A DNA stretch of 64,000 nucleotides, from contig JAWPMW010000001.1 in NCBI GenBank assembly GCA_033344735.1, positions 372,001-436,000 of the forward strand, written 5' to 3'. The stretch comes from Gammaproteobacteria bacterium (GTDB lineage Bacteria; Pseudomonadota; Gammaproteobacteria; UBA4575). This document shows, one piece after another, positions 1 to 8,435 of the stretch (position 1 is its first letter; each line of letters begins with the position of its first letter). The notes below the pieces were generated by a model. The model ran no database searches and was not told where the DNA came from. It saw nothing but the letters and a program-made list of their open reading frames with translations. Both the position numbers and the translations under genes were made by a program.

Positions 1-178
1 TGCTAATGTTACGATTAGCGTTTATCAGTATTGAACTGACTTGAGGTGCTAAAGCATCAATAATATAGGAAATAATTGGCCGTCCTTCTAGTGTTATGAG
101 GCCTTTGTCTGTCCCACCCATGCGGCGCGCAAGTCCACCTGCGAGGATAAGACCAGTAATATTGTTGTGTGTTTTCAT
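1..178 (-). CDS. mobA: Molybdenum cofactor guanylyltransferase MobA, N-terminal part (gene runs off the window)
   Basis: MobA transfers GMP from GTP to molybdopterin to make the bis-MGD form of the molybdenum cofactor, in the cytoplasm. The 59 visible codons start at an ATG whose complement is at 176-178. They show the nucleotidyltransferase signature LAGG at about residues 12-15, followed by RRMGG and TDKGL, the GTP-binding loop of MobA. The C-terminal two thirds lie left of base 1. It is divergent from the DUF1244 gene across about 79 bases. moeB lies close by and moaA, moaB and moaE are about 25 kb away, which agrees with a Moco role. The assignment is firm at family level because the GG/RMGG/DKGL set is MobA-like; a MobA-like xanthine dehydrogenase accessory protein is a less likely alternative. 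Confidence 0.88.
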   Translation of the reverse strand, partial: MKTHNNITGLILAGGLARRMGGTDKGLITLEGRPIISYIIDALAPQVSSILINANRNIS

Positions 179-257
179 GTTGGATTAGAGCACTTCAAGG
201 TAAAATACTGAGTAATTTGATTATAAAGGTTTCGCGCTTAACTAGGAGCATAAATAC

Positions 258-551
258 ATGACTGATGACAATAAGCAAACGGAAATTGAAGCTGCAGTAT
301 ATCGCCGACTCGTTGAACATCTTCAATCTAAACCAGATGTGCAAAATATCGATTTAATGAACTTGGCAGATTTTTGTCGTAATTGTTTGTCGAAGTGGTA
401 CGTAGCAGCTGCAAAAGATCAAGGTCTTGAAGTTGATTATGACCAAGCACGTGAGCAGGTCTATGGTATGTCCTATTCTGAGTGGAAAGACAAATATCAA
501 AAAGAGGCAACACCAGAACAGCTGGCAGCATTTAATGCAAATAAAAAATAA
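258..551 (+). CDS. DUF1244 family protein
   Basis: A 97-residue soluble protein of the proteobacterial DUF1244 family, recognised by the central FCRNCLSKWY motif (two Cys three residues apart, about residues 40-49) and by the downstream GMSYSEWKDKYQ segment. It is largely helical and acidic, with no signal peptide or membrane segment. The biochemical role of the family is not established. The ATG is preceded by AGGAG at 244-248 with good spacing, so the start is secure. It stands directly upstream of moeB (15-base gap) and divergent from mobA, so it may be co-transcribed with moeB; that link to molybdenum cofactor synthesis is inference only. Confidence 0.88.
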   Translation: MTDDNKQTEIEAAVYRRLVEHLQSKPDVQNIDLMNLADFCRNCLSKWYVAAAKDQGLEVDYDQAREQVYGMSYSEWKDKYQKEATPEQLAAFNANKK

Positions 552-566
552 TCACTAGTTGATTTC

Positions 567-1331
567 ATGTCTAATTCTATTGATTTGACTGATGCGCAGT
601 TACTGCAATTTAGTCGGCAAATTATGTTGCCGCAAATTGATATTGCAGGTCAGCAAAAAATAATTGATGCAAGGGTATTAGTATTAGGCGCGGGAGGCTT
701 AGGTTGCCCGGCATTGTCTTATTTGGCTACGGCAGGCATTGGGGAAATTGTGATTATCGATCCCGATGTCGTTGATCGGTCGAACATGCAGCGGCAGATA
801 TTATATACGCATAATGATATAGGCAGCTATAAAGCTGAAGTGGCAGCACGCAAGCTACTCCAATATGGTACAAAACTTAGTACTACAGCGTTAACAACAA
901 TTCCAAACCATTCAGAGTTATTAGCATTGATAGCTGATGCGGATGTTGTGCTTGATGGCACTGATAACTTTGAAGCTCGTTATAAACATAACCAAGCATG
1001 CAGGAAATCTAAAACGCCGCTGATTTCTGGTGCAGTTATACGTTTTGAAGGCCAGCTGGCGACCTTCGACCATCGAAATGTCGACTCGCCGTGCTACCAT
1101 TGTTTATATCCTGAAGCGGTAGATGAGCAACTGAATTGTTCTGAAAATGGAGTATTAGGTCCTGTCGCAGGTATGGTAGGCGCGATGATGGCTGCCGAAG
1201 CAATAAAGATTTTACTAGATATTGGTGAATCTCTTAGCGGCAAACTAATGTTGTTGGATGCATTAAATATGCAATGGCGGAAAGTGAAATTGCGAAAAGA
1301 TTTAAGATGTTCTGTATGTTCAAAAGAGTGA
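567..1331 (+). CDS. moeB: Molybdopterin-synthase adenylyltransferase MoeB (ThiF/HesA family)
   Basis: MoeB adenylates the C-terminal glycine of MoaD so that sulfur can be loaded for molybdopterin synthesis. The 254-residue protein is full length for the family. It has the nucleotide loop GAGGLGCP at residues 41-48, the metal/adenylate motif DGTDNF at 130-135, a CxxC pair at 176/179 and a second CxxC pair at 248/251, together the zinc site of MoeB/ThiF. No rhodanese domain follows, so this is the short bacterial type. mobA is just upstream on the other strand, and moaA, moaB and moaE are elsewhere in the window. ThiF, acting on ThiS in thiamine synthesis, is the alternative since the two families are hard to separate; no thiamine genes are nearby, which favours MoeB. 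Confidence 0.88.
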   Translation: MSNSIDLTDAQLLQFSRQIMLPQIDIAGQQKIIDARVLVLGAGGLGCPALSYLATAGIGEIVIIDPDVVDRSNMQRQILYTHNDIGSYKAEVAARKLLQYGTKLSTTALTTIPNHSELLALIADADVVLDGTDNFEARYKHNQACRKSKTPLISGAVIRFEGQLATFDHRNVDSPCYHCLYPEAVDEQLNCSENGVLGPVAGMVGAMMAAEAIKILLDIGESLSGKLMLLDALNMQWRKVKLRKDLRCSVCSKE

Positions 1332-1335
1332 ATTA

Positions 1336-2694
1336 ATGCAAGTCATTATAAAAAAAATAAGTGAAGCAATTTGGCAGGGAAACCTAAAGTCGCAACCACT
1401 ATGGAAGCAGATTGTCATCAATGTTTGTCGATTTATTCATTTGATCATTGTAGATTTGGCTAATGGCCAGCTTAATCTGCGCGCAATGTCGTTAGTGTTC
1501 ACGACGATTTTATCTTTTGTTCCTTTGATTGCAGTTAGCTTTTCAGTATTAAAAGCATTTGGTGTACACAACCAAATTGAGCCTGCGCTATTAAATTTAT
1601 TTTCACATTTGGGAGACAAAGCACCAGAGCTCACTAACAATATTATTGGCTTCGTTGATAATGTTGAAGTGGGATTATTAGGTACATTGGGAATCGCGTT
1701 TTTGTTCTACTCAGTTATTTCTTTGTTAACAAAAGTTGAAGAAGCATTTAATTATACTTGGCGTATACAAAAGACAAGAACATTGGCTGAGCGTTTTAGT
1801 AATTATTTAAGTGTGCTTATGGTGGGGCCAGTGCTGGTAATCGCAGCCATGGGGACAACAGCAAGTTTGCTAAATAATTCTGTCACTCAAAGTTTAGCTA
1901 GTGTAGAGCCATTTGGAATTTTGCTCGAGTTTGTGACTAAATTAATTCCTTATGTGCTAATCATATTTGCATTTACTTTTGTTTATTCATTCGTTCCCAA
2001 TACTAAAGTACGTTTTATACCTGCCTTAACAGGTGGTATCGCTGCAGGAATTCTCTGGCAGTCAGTTGGCTATATTTATGCATTAGTGATCGCTCAGTCA
2101 TCTACTCAAACAGCGATTTATGCAGGATTTGCAATAATATTCTTCTTTATGACTTGGCTTTACTTGAATTGGTTGATATTGCTGGTGGGTTCGAGTGTTG
2201 CGTTCTATCGTCAATATCCAGAGTATTTAATGGCAAAAAATCAATCTGTTTCATTAAATAATCATGATCGTGAACATGTAGCCTTAAATGTATTATTAAT
2301 GATTGGTGCGAGCTTTTATAACAGGCAAACTCCAGTGAGTGTTGAGGCAATCGTTGATCATCTATCCTGCCCAAAACAGTCGGTTGAAGAGGTATTACAG
2401 TGTTATGAGGATGCAGGCATATTACAAAGCGTAAATGCTGCGTCCTCGGCATATTTGCCAGCAGTACCATTAGAGAATTTAACCGTATCAGAAGCTTATT
2501 CTGCAATACGTACTAGTTACGCTATATTCTCACCAGTAGTTATGCATAATATAAGTACTGATATGGCATTGCCTATTGTCGATAGAGTAGAGAGTTCTAT
2601 ATCGCGTGAGTTAGGTGATCTAACCATTAAGCAAATTGTAGATATGAATGCTGATAAATCTAAAAATTTAATAATTGCCATGGAAGGATCCTAA
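1336..2694 (+). CDS. YihY/virulence factor BrkB family inner-membrane protein
   Basis: A 452-residue integral membrane protein of the YihY (UPF0761) family, once mislabelled ribonuclease BN. About six hydrophobic segments occupy roughly residues 30-290, including the family stretch with RAMSLVFTTILSFVPLIAV near residues 49-67. The remaining 160 or so residues are soluble and resemble a winged-helix-like C-terminal domain found in the longer members. The function of the family is not settled. It begins 4 bases after moeB and its stop codon overlaps the ATG of the following MazG-like gene by one base, so the three are probably one transcript. Confidence 0.85.
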   Translation: MQVIIKKISEAIWQGNLKSQPLWKQIVINVCRFIHLIIVDLANGQLNLRAMSLVFTTILSFVPLIAVSFSVLKAFGVHNQIEPALLNLFSHLGDKAPELTNNIIGFVDNVEVGLLGTLGIAFLFYSVISLLTKVEEAFNYTWRIQKTRTLAERFSNYLSVLMVGPVLVIAAMGTTASLLNNSVTQSLASVEPFGILLEFVTKLIPYVLIIFAFTFVYSFVPNTKVRFIPALTGGIAAGILWQSVGYIYALVIAQSSTQTAIYAGFAIIFFFMTWLYLNWLILLVGSSVAFYRQYPEYLMAKNQSVSLNNHDREHVALNVLLMIGASFYNRQTPVSVEAIVDHLSCPKQSVEEVLQCYEDAGILQSVNAASSAYLPAVPLENLTVSEAYSAIRTSYAIFSPVVMHNISTDMALPIVDRVESSISRELGDLTIKQIVDMNADKSKNLIIAMEGS

Positions 2695-3047
2695 TGGAGC
2701 AGACAGAAGTTAAAGAATTAATGTTAGCGTTGAGGAAATTTGCTCAAGATCGTGATTGGGAGCAATTTCATAGCCCAAAAAATCTTTCAATGGCATTATC
2801 AGTTGAGGCGTCTGAATTACTTGAGCATTTTCAGTGGATGCCAGATCAGGCCAGCTATGCTTTAGGAGAAGCCAAGCAGCAACTTGTTAGTTATGAACTT
2901 GCAGATATATTTATCTATCTGCTACGCATATGTGACCAACTTGATGTCGATTTGATGACTATGACTAAAGAGAAAATGAAAATTAATAACGAACGCTATC
3001 CTGTTAGTAAGGTCAAAGGCAGTTCTAAGAAATACACAGAATATTAA
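2694..3047 (+). CDS. MazG-like nucleotide pyrophosphohydrolase
   Basis: A 117-residue single-domain MazG/RS21-C6-type enzyme expected to hydrolyse (d)NTPs, often dCTP or its analogues, to the monophosphate and pyrophosphate as a house-cleaning activity. The EASELLEHFQW stretch near residues 37-47 supplies the first acidic cluster of the alpha-helical NTPase fold, and ELADIFIYLL near residues 67-77 supplies the second (ExxD). The N-terminal RDWEQFHSPKNL is typical of the subfamily. The ATG overlaps the stop of the YihY gene (TAATG), indicating translational coupling. The exact substrate cannot be read from sequence. Confidence 0.87.
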   Translation: MEQTEVKELMLALRKFAQDRDWEQFHSPKNLSMALSVEASELLEHFQWMPDQASYALGEAKQQLVSYELADIFIYLLRICDQLDVDLMTMTKEKMKINNERYPVSKVKGSSKKYTEY

Positions 3048-3068
3048 TCTAACTATATTTTAATCCCA

Positions 3069-4271
3069 ATGAGTGAATTACCTGCTGGATCTCAGCCGAT
3101 AGAAGAGCTCCAGGTAAATAATACTAATATAACTATTTTAGGCACTGCGCATGTATCAAAAGCTAGTGCTGATGCGGTGCGAGAGTTGATTAATTCAAAT
3201 CAATTCGATGTCATCGCTATAGAGCTTTGTGATAGTCGATTTAACTCAATCGTTAATCCAAATTCGTTAGCAGATATGGATCTATTTGAGGTTATCAAAA
3301 CAAAAAAAGCGAGTATGGTCGCGGCGAGTTTGGCTTTGGGTGCATACCAACAACGTTTAGCTGAGCAGTTTGATGTTCAGCCGGGTGAGGAAATGCGTGT
3401 AGCGATTGATCTAGCAGAAAAAAATGATTTACATCTTGAGCTGATCGACAGAGATGTAGGTATTACTTTGAAACGCTTATATAAAAATATACCTTGGTGG
3501 CGAAAGCTTTACGTAATCTCTGGTTTAATAGCTAGTGTCATGACTAATGAAAAAGTCACCGAAGAAGAAATAGAAAAACTAAAAACTGGCGATATGCTTG
3601 AAAATACTTTTGCTCAGTTTGCTACTTCTGCTTATGATCTTTTTAGTCCGCTAATTTCTGAGCGCGATCAATTTATGTCGGCAAAACTTAGGCAGTCTGT
3701 ACAAAAACATGAAGCTAAGAATATATTAGCTGTGGTCGGTGCTGGTCACCTTGCTGGGATTAAGCAAGAATTAACTAATGGTAATGCTGAGCCACAATTA
3801 ACTATTGATAAATTAACTCACTTACCAAAAGGCTCTGGAATTGGGAAATTTATTCCATGGATAATAGTCGCATTAGTATTAACAGGCTTTGCTTTTGGTT
3901 TTAGTAAAAGCACTGACTTAGGGTGGAGTTTGGTTTTAGACTGGGTGTTGATAAATGGAGGTTTGTCAGCGTTAGGTGCTGCTATTGCTGGGGCACATAT
4001 ATTGACAGTTCTAACTGCATTTCTTGCTGCACCATTAACTTCACTGAATCCTACAATTGGCGCAGGAGTGGTAACTTCAGCTGTAGAGTTATATCTCCGC
4101 AAGCCTACCATTAAAGACTTTGAGAATGTACGCTTAGATACAACCAGGTTATCTGGCTGGCGCTCTAATCGAGTGGCTAGATTAATTCTAGTATTTTTAT
4201 TAAGTACACTAGGTTCTGTTTTCGGTACTTATATTGCTGGTTTCCAAATATTTGATGCACTTGTAAATTAA
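3069..4271 (+). CDS. TraB/GumN-family membrane protein
   Basis: A 400-residue member of the TraB family, named after the enterococcal pheromone-shutdown protein. The N-terminal 240 residues form the TraB domain, opening with ILGTAHVSKASADAV (about residues 23-37) and closing with a VVGAGHLAGI motif (about 221-230). The GTAH and GxGHL histidines belong to the predicted metal or catalytic site of this erythromycin-esterase-like fold. The C-terminal 140 residues contain about four hydrophobic segments anchoring it in the membrane. The family is suspected to be proteolytic or hydrolytic but no substrate is known. It lies 21 bases after the MazG-like gene and 3 bases before the TauE-like gene. Confidence 0.83.
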   Translation: MSELPAGSQPIEELQVNNTNITILGTAHVSKASADAVRELINSNQFDVIAIELCDSRFNSIVNPNSLADMDLFEVIKTKKASMVAASLALGAYQQRLAEQFDVQPGEEMRVAIDLAEKNDLHLELIDRDVGITLKRLYKNIPWWRKLYVISGLIASVMTNEKVTEEEIEKLKTGDMLENTFAQFATSAYDLFSPLISERDQFMSAKLRQSVQKHEAKNILAVVGAGHLAGIKQELTNGNAEPQLTIDKLTHLPKGSGIGKFIPWIIVALVLTGFAFGFSKSTDLGWSLVLDWVLINGGLSALGAAIAGAHILTVLTAFLAAPLTSLNPTIGAGVVTSAVELYLRKPTIKDFENVRLDTTRLSGWRSNRVARLILVFLLSTLGSVFGTYIAGFQIFDALVN

Positions 4272-4274
4272 ATT

Positions 4275-5081
4275 GTGTTGGCTCTCGACAGCATAGTAAT
4301 CTTATTATTGCTTGGAGCTATTGTTGGTTTTTTTGCGGGACTATTAGGTATTGGTGGTGGAGGTATTATGGTGCCAGTACTAACTTCTTTTTTCTTATAC
4401 AAAAGCGTGCCTGTTGAATCCGTGGTTCATATTGCTTTAGGCACATCAATGGCTTCAATTATTATCACGTCTGCATCAAGTTTATATGCCCATCAAAAAC
4501 GTCATGGTGTTGTATGGTCCGTCGTGAAGTCTATGGTTCCTGGGATTTTATTTGGAACTTATATGGCAACTTATATAGTTACATTTATAAGTGCTAAACA
4601 TCTAGCAATATTTTTTGCATTATTTATGGCATATGTATCCATCCAAATGTTTTTGAATATTCAACCTAAACCTTCTCGTGATATACCTGGTACTTTAGGG
4701 CTGATATCTGTGGGTGGTTGTATTGGTGCTATATCTGCTGTGGTTGCTATTGGGGGAGGCAGTTTAACCGTACCATTTTTGGCTTGGAATAATATTCCAC
4801 TGAAACGTGCAATTGGTACATCGGCGGCGGTTGGGTTTCCGATTGCAGTTGCTGGCACAATTGGTTACTTAATGAATGGTTGGAATAACACTTATCAACA
4901 CGATTATTTGTTTGGCTTTATTTATTTGCCAGCAGTAGTGCTGATATCACTAGTGAGTTATTTTACAGCACCACTAGGCGTTAGTTTGGCGCATAAACTA
5001 CCAGTGCCGATACTTAAAAAAGTATTTGCTGTGTTTTTGTTATTGCTGGGAATTAAAATGCTGCTTTCGATTACTCAGTAG
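4275..5081 (+). CDS. TauE/SafE family sulfite/sulfonate exporter-type permease
   Basis: A 268-residue polytopic membrane protein with about eight hydrophobic segments and the two glycine-rich repeats of the TauE/SafE family: LLGIGGGGIMVPVL near residues 23-36 and AIGGGSLTVPFLAW near 157-170. Members move small organic or inorganic anions such as sulfite, sulfoacetate or related sulfur compounds; the substrate here is unknown. The start is a GTG only 3 bases after the TraB-like stop, implying coupling. The gene ends 6 bases before the convergent prc gene, so it closes the plus-strand run that starts near moeB. Confidence 0.86.
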   Translation: MLALDSIVILLLLGAIVGFFAGLLGIGGGGIMVPVLTSFFLYKSVPVESVVHIALGTSMASIIITSASSLYAHQKRHGVVWSVVKSMVPGILFGTYMATYIVTFISAKHLAIFFALFMAYVSIQMFLNIQPKPSRDIPGTLGLISVGGCIGAISAVVAIGGGSLTVPFLAWNNIPLKRAIGTSAAVGFPIAVAGTIGYLMNGWNNTYQHDYLFGFIYLPAVVLISLVSYFTAPLGVSLAHKLPVPILKKVFAVFLLLLGIKMLLSITQ

Positions 5082-5087
5082 TGAAAT

Positions 5088-7157
5088 TCACTTCTGAACA
5101 ATCATTCTTTGTTTGTCACGATTCCAATAGGCATTTAAATCTGCAGAAATTTGTGCAGCTTCAATTAGCAAAATATCATTTTCGATATTGCTTGATTCTT
5201 CCTCGTTATTCTCACTAGCATTATTTTCTTCATCTAAGCCAATTAATTTTTCATATTCTTTTCTATCTTTTTCTAGCTGGGCAAATTTTTTCTCGCGTTT
5301 AGCTTGGTTTAAAGATAATTCGGATTGTTTCTGTAGGCTTTCATTTAGATCGTAGAGTTTGATTAAAGACTGATATTTTTCATCATCTTTAATGCGGTCT
5401 ACATGTTTATTTTCTAAATTATCAACAATTATTTTTGAAATATGGCGATTATCAAATTGTGTCGGTGATATTTTTGTCCACGGTAATGCATTATCTAAAC
5501 TTCGCTCACCTTGTTCGGATTTATCGTAAGAAGCTTCGAAAGGAATGTCGGGTTCAACTCCTCGATGCTGTGTGCTTTCACCATTAATCCTAAAATATTG
5601 CGCTATAGTGGCTTTTAACTGTCCTAGATTTGCATCATTTTTACGTCCAAATCGATTTAAATCGACCAGCTGTTGAACCGAGCCTTTGCCAAATGTAGTT
5701 TCACCAACAATGACAGCACGTCCATAATCTTGTAATGCACTAGCAACTATCTCTGAGGCTGAAGCGCTAAATCGATCGACTAAAACTACCATCGGACCTG
5801 TATATGAAATATTGGCATCTTTATCTTTATGAATTTCAATATGACCACTAGAATCACGCACTTGCACTATTGGCCCTTCATCAATAAATAAACCAGCTAA
5901 TTGAGTTGCTTCAATTAATGAGCCACCGCCATTTGAGCGTAGGTCTAGCACTAAACCATCAATGTTTTCTTCTAATAGTTCATTTAGTAATGCGTGTACA
6001 TCTTTAGTGGTACTGCGGTAATTTATATCACCACTTTGAAAAGCATTAAAATCCAAATAGAAAGTAGGGATTGTGACAATGCCAATTTTTTGAGTCTTCT
6101 TGTCATGTGGTATTTCTAGTAGCTCTTTACTTGCTGCCTGTTCTTCTAATTTTATTTTATTTCTTTTAATGGCAATTTCTTCAAGTGCAGCACCGTCGCC
6201 TTTGCTGCCTGGCAATATTTGTAATTTGACTACAGTGTCTTTAGGTCCACGAATTAATTCCACTACTTCTTCAAGCCGCCATCCAACCACATCTGTAAAA
6301 TCTTTTTCATTCTGCTGTGAGATACCAATTATTTTATCTTTGGCATGCAGTAAATCACCAAGATCTGCTGGTCCACCTGGAATAATGCGTTCAACCACTG
6401 TGTGATCTCCGTCGGTACGTAACAGTGCTCCAATACCTTCTAAAGATAAACTCATGCGAATTTCAAAATTATCATAAGAGCGTGGTGACAGGTAACTTGT
6501 ATGCGGATCTATTGCTGTAGCATAAGAGTTGATATAAAGCTGAAAGATATCATTCTCATCCAATTGATTAGTTCGCCTCAATACACTGCTGTAACGTTTG
6601 ACTAAGGTCTTTTTAATTTCATCTTCATCTTTATCGGCAAGCACTAGTGACAACACATCATTTTTAATACGTTTGCGCCATAAGTCATTTTGCTGATCTA
6701 CCGTAATTGGCCACTTAGCATTTTCTCTTTCAATAACAAATGTTTCGTTTTTAGAAAAATCAAAATCTTTTTCTATTAATAGCAATGCATACTCAATTCG
6801 TTCATTCACTCTCTTTTGATAAGTAGAGAAAATAGAATATGCGGGTAATAAATTGTTTGCGCGTAATGCATCGTCCAAAGTGAATTTATATTTATCAAAG
6901 CGTGCAATATCAGTTGCTAAAAAGTAGCTCTTACTCGAATCTAATGAGTCTAAGAAATTATTGAAGATAGTGACGGAAAATTCATCATTCAAATCAACCC
7001 TTCGATAATGATATCGGCCTAGGAAATCTGTAATAATTTTCGTAGCACGTAGATGGTCAACCGTTGGTGACAGTGTTGTATTCTCAACGCTGGCACTATT
7101 CAACGATAAGGTTACCAATAAAAAGGCGGAAATTAGACTAATTAATTGTTTATGCAC
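5088..7157 (-). CDS. prc: Carboxy-terminal (tail-specific) processing protease Prc, S41A family
   Basis: Periplasmic serine protease that cleaves proteins from a hydrophobic C-terminus, including lipoproteins and SsrA-tagged exported proteins, and in E. coli limits the hydrolase MepS. The 689-residue protein has an N-terminal signal peptide (about residues 1-22), an N-terminal helical region, a PDZ domain around 235-320 and the S41 core around 350-540. By alignment with E. coli Prc the catalytic Ser is S466 in RFSASASE and the general base is K491 in TFGKGSVQQ. A charged C-terminal domain (about 560-689) matches the Prc C-terminal extension. It is convergent with the TauE gene and transcribed away from the thioesterase gene. 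Confidence 0.95.
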   Translation of the reverse strand: MHKQLISLISAFLLVTLSLNSASVENTTLSPTVDHLRATKIITDFLGRYHYRRVDLNDEFSVTIFNNFLDSLDSSKSYFLATDIARFDKYKFTLDDALRANNLLPAYSIFSTYQKRVNERIEYALLLIEKDFDFSKNETFVIERENAKWPITVDQQNDLWRKRIKNDVLSLVLADKDEDEIKKTLVKRYSSVLRRTNQLDENDIFQLYINSYATAIDPHTSYLSPRSYDNFEIRMSLSLEGIGALLRTDGDHTVVERIIPGGPADLGDLLHAKDKIIGISQQNEKDFTDVVGWRLEEVVELIRGPKDTVVKLQILPGSKGDGAALEEIAIKRNKIKLEEQAASKELLEIPHDKKTQKIGIVTIPTFYLDFNAFQSGDINYRSTTKDVHALLNELLEENIDGLVLDLRSNGGGSLIEATQLAGLFIDEGPIVQVRDSSGHIEIHKDKDANISYTGPMVVLVDRFSASASEIVASALQDYGRAVIVGETTFGKGSVQQLVDLNRFGRKNDANLGQLKATIAQYFRINGESTQHRGVEPDIPFEASYDKSEQGERSLDNALPWTKISPTQFDNRHISKIIVDNLENKHVDRIKDDEKYQSLIKLYDLNESLQKQSELSLNQAKREKKFAQLEKDRKEYEKLIGLDEENNASENNEEESSNIENDILLIEAAQISADLNAYWNRDKQRMIVQK

Positions 7158-7330
7158 GATAATTTTGACTTTGACTAAGGTGAGTTAGGGTTATTAATTT
7201 AAATTATTATTCTTAGATATCAATTTATTGTATACAACTGTTGAAGTAAATAGCGTATTTATGTCTCTATTTTGATGAAAAACTCTCAGTGAGTTCCATA
7301 TAAAACAATTAGAATAGTCGGCTAATAAAC

Positions 7331-7360
7331 TTGGCGCTCATCGGCAGTCTGCCATATAAT
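7331..7360 (+). promoter_or_regulatory. Sigma-70-type promoter upstream of the thioesterase gene
   Basis: TTGGCG at 7331-7336 and a perfect TATAAT at 7355-7360 are separated by 18 bases. They lie about 100 bases before the TTG start at 7460. The 302-base gap 7158-7459 between the divergent prc and thioesterase genes otherwise holds only AT-rich sequence; I see no ORF or RNA gene in it. Confidence 0.6.
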
Positions 7361-7459
7361 GGCGAAAAATTATATAACTCATTGAAATAAAACAACATTA
7401 TAATAAATGTGTGTGTTCAAAAATATGGAATATTGAGGAAACCCTTAAGGAGAAAGTAA

Positions 7460-7957
7460 TTGGATCCACTAAAACAACATAAAAAATTGTTTATGACGAG
7501 ATTGATGACCCCTGAGATGGCCAACTTTTCTGGCAAAGTTCATGGTGGATCAATACTAAAGTTGTTAGATGAGGCGGCTTTTTCTTGTGCATCGCGCTAT
7601 TGCCAGACTTATGTAGTGACAGCTTCCTTAGACCAGGTCGTGTTTAAGAACCCTATTACTGTAGGTGATTTAGTTACCTTCAAGTGTAATGTGAATTATG
7701 TGGGCAATAGCTCAATGGAAATTGGCATAAAAGTGGAAGGCGAGAAAATCTGTGAAAAGAAAAAGTATCATGCCATTTCGTGCTACTTCACTATGATATC
7801 AGTGGATGATAGTGGCAAGTCTCTAACTGTGCCAAGACTTAAATTAGAGTCAGATACAGAAGAAAAATTATTTCAGGCAGGAAAAATGCGCTGTCAGATG
7901 CGTAAAGAAATCCAAGAAAGAAATATGCAATTACATGTAGGATTTGATACTGATTAG
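7460..7957 (+). CDS. Hotdog-fold acyl-CoA thioesterase (YciA/BACH type)
   Basis: A 165-residue single-hotdog thioesterase predicted to hydrolyse acyl-CoA to free acid and CoA in the cytoplasm. The family motif HGGSILKLLDEAAF lies near residues 28-41 with the catalytic acid in LDE, and the second strand-rich half carries VVTASLDQVVFKNPI. The start is TTG at 7460, supported by AAGGAGA immediately upstream (7446-7452); no better ATG reaches the conserved TRLMTPEMANFSG segment. It faces the nfeD gene convergently with 2 bases between the coding ends. Chain-length preference cannot be told. Confidence 0.88.
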   Translation: MDPLKQHKKLFMTRLMTPEMANFSGKVHGGSILKLLDEAAFSCASRYCQTYVVTASLDQVVFKNPITVGDLVTFKCNVNYVGNSSMEIGIKVEGEKICEKKKYHAISCYFTMISVDDSGKSLTVPRLKLESDTEEKLFQAGKMRCQMRKEIQERNMQLHVGFDTD

Positions 7958-7959
7958 AC

Positions 7960-8433
7960 TTAGCGGCTGACTGGCTTAACAATCATCACATTGCCATCAA
8001 CCGAAGTAATCATGCATTGAGCGCCATCTGCAATACTATCAACATCAGCGCGGCTATCTAAGCGGCTATTCCAATCGATGCCAGAATATCGAATCGTGCC
8101 ATTACTTGAAGTAATTTCACTGCTGGCAGGTACTTGTTTGCCAATCATGTCACTACTGGTGTCAGCACCGCCACCTGAATTTTGAAATTTCTTTAATGGT
8201 TTCCATAAGAGTAGGGTAGTTAACGCTGTTAATACACCCAACGCAAAAATTTCCATTTCCCAGCCAGACAAGAGTCCCAAGCTAATCAACACGCCAGTAA
8301 TAAAACTAGCAATAGCAAAAAAGAGTAGTGGGCCACCTAGGCCAATAATTGCTAGTTCAACGATAAAACTAATGCCTGCTAACAAATAAAAGAAATGGTC
8401 ATGGTTGTCGGCAAAGTATTGGAAAAAATCCAC
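7960..8433 (-). CDS. NfeD-family membrane protein
   Basis: A 157-residue short NfeD protein with two to three hydrophobic segments in residues 15-75 and a C-terminal OB-fold-like domain from about residue 95 to the end (IGKQVPASSEITSSNGTIRYSG). Short NfeD proteins work with SPFH (stomatin-like) partners in membrane microdomains. It follows qmcA by 2 bases on the same strand, the same order as ybbK-ybbJ of E. coli, so the two should be an operon. There is no N-terminal protease domain, which distinguishes it from the long NfeD1a form. Confidence 0.87.
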   Translation of the reverse strand: MDFFQYFADNHDHFFYLLAGISFIVELAIIGLGGPLLFFAIASFITGVLISLGLLSGWEMEIFALGVLTALTTLLLWKPLKKFQNSGGGADTSSDMIGKQVPASSEITSSNGTIRYSGIDWNSRLDSRADVDSIADGAQCMITSVDGNVMIVKPVSR

Positions 8434-8435
8434 TA